Shown piece after piece: positions 6,167-6,394 of a stretch of DNA of 6,394 bases. Both the position numbers and the translations under genes were made by a program. Position 1 is the stretch's first letter, and each line of letters begins with the position of its first letter. The stretch is taken from assembly GCA_003509305.1 (NCBI GenBank), contig DOMU01000068.1, positions 10,080 through 16,473 of the forward strand, given 5' to 3'. The notes under the pieces are model-generated. The model searched no databases, was not told the DNA's origin, and saw only the letters and a program-made list of their open reading frames with translations. Source of the stretch: Desulfobulbaceae bacterium. GTDB taxonomy: Bacteria; Desulfobacterota; Desulfobulbia; Desulfobulbales; Desulfocapsaceae.

Positions 6167-6250
6167 GTTGGTTTATGGTCCATAGAAAAAACGAGTTTCA
6201 CATTCAATGTCCGCCGCCATTGCCGGAGCGCTGTGTGAGCAAAACCAGCT
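6167..6250 (-). other. ispA-dxs intergenic gap
   Basis: This 84-bp gap holds two short near-palindromes, TATGGTCCATA (6174-6184) and ACATTCAATGT (6200-6210), each with one central base. No terminator-like hairpin followed by T residues is present, so read-through from ispA into dxs is likely. A short mRNA-processing or internal promoter role cannot be judged. Confidence 0.3.
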
Positions 6251-6394
6251 TCAGTTAGAGCGCTCAAGGATGTAGCGGGCGATTCCGCGCAGCGGTTCGG
6301 CCTTGCCGTCGAACATTTCGAGGCTGGCGATGGCGGCGCGGGTTGCCTCCTGGGCCAGGCGTTTGGTTTCTTCGATGCCAAAGAGCGCCGGGTA
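6251..6394 (-). CDS. ispA: Polyprenyl (farnesyl/geranyl) diphosphate synthase, C-terminal fragment
   Basis: Reading in from the right edge on the minus strand, 47 codons remain before the TGA at 6251-6253. The peptide begins YPALFGIEETKRLAQEA and ends GIARYILERSN. This matches the C-terminus of short-chain trans-prenyl synthases such as IspA: the TYP-A-L-x-G-x-E block that opens the last helical hairpin, Ala-rich helices, and the final LADYI-x-x-R-type helix. The enzyme condenses DMAPP/GPP with IPP to GPP/FPP. The Asp-rich FARM and SARM motifs lie outside the window, so chain length cannot be assigned; the ispA name rests on C-terminal similarity and on the common ispA-dxs order (often after xseB). 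The gene precedes dxs in the same direction and probably shares its transcript. Confidence 0.85.
   Translation of the reverse strand, partial: YPALFGIEETKRLAQEATRAAIASLEMFDGKAEPLRGIARYILERSN

Noticed and set aside
6154..6381. Open frame of 75 codons on the minus strand before dxs
   Set aside because: It is out of frame with the prenyl synthase C-terminus, which is the convincing reading of the same strand; the 75-codon product has no resemblance to a known family.

Overview
The window looks like an ordinary stretch of chromosome from a moderately GC-rich Gram-negative bacterium. Three things point to a Gram-negative cell: a TatB/TatC pair, a periplasmic ZraP-like metal-binding protein, and a xenologue-free isoprenoid operon (ispA-dxs). 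The style of the AMP-ligase and of the short M50 protease suggests Desulfobacterota (Deltaproteobacteria, perhaps Desulfobulbales). That placement is an inference from memory of family members, not from a search.

Layout from left to right: (1) On the minus strand, tatB (100-573) overlaps the start of tatC (1-103, cut by the window edge) by an ATGA junction. (2) A 274-bp divergent intergenic region (574-847) separates these from a plus-strand long-chain acyl-CoA synthetase-like gene (848-2542). (3) That gene converges on a minus-strand gene for a compact M50 site-2-protease-family membrane protein (2602-3255). (4) Next comes a minus-strand, independently transcribed gene for a secreted ZraP/Spy-like protein (3448-3882). 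It has a strong Shine-Dalgarno, a near-consensus sigma-54 (-24/-12) promoter at 3950-3965, a perfect 14-bp palindrome upstream of that promoter, and a good intrinsic terminator at 3351-3385. (5) A gene-free spacer up to 4246 separates it from dxs (4247-6166, minus). dxs is preceded, after 84 bp, by the 3' end of a farnesyl/geranyl diphosphate synthase gene (6251-6394, cut by the edge).

Functional picture: ispA and dxs form an isoprenoid-precursor operon; tatB-tatC encode parts of the folded-protein export machine; the ligase activates fatty acids (or a related carboxylate) to acyl-CoA; the M50 protein is an uncharacterised intramembrane metalloprotease homologue. The ZraP-like gene reads as a stress- or metal-responsive envelope unit. 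Its sigma-54 promoter matches the known ZraSR-type logic of enterobacterial zraP, and this is the most informative observation in the window. I see no mobile element, CRISPR array, tRNA, rRNA or unmistakably novel multi-gene system.
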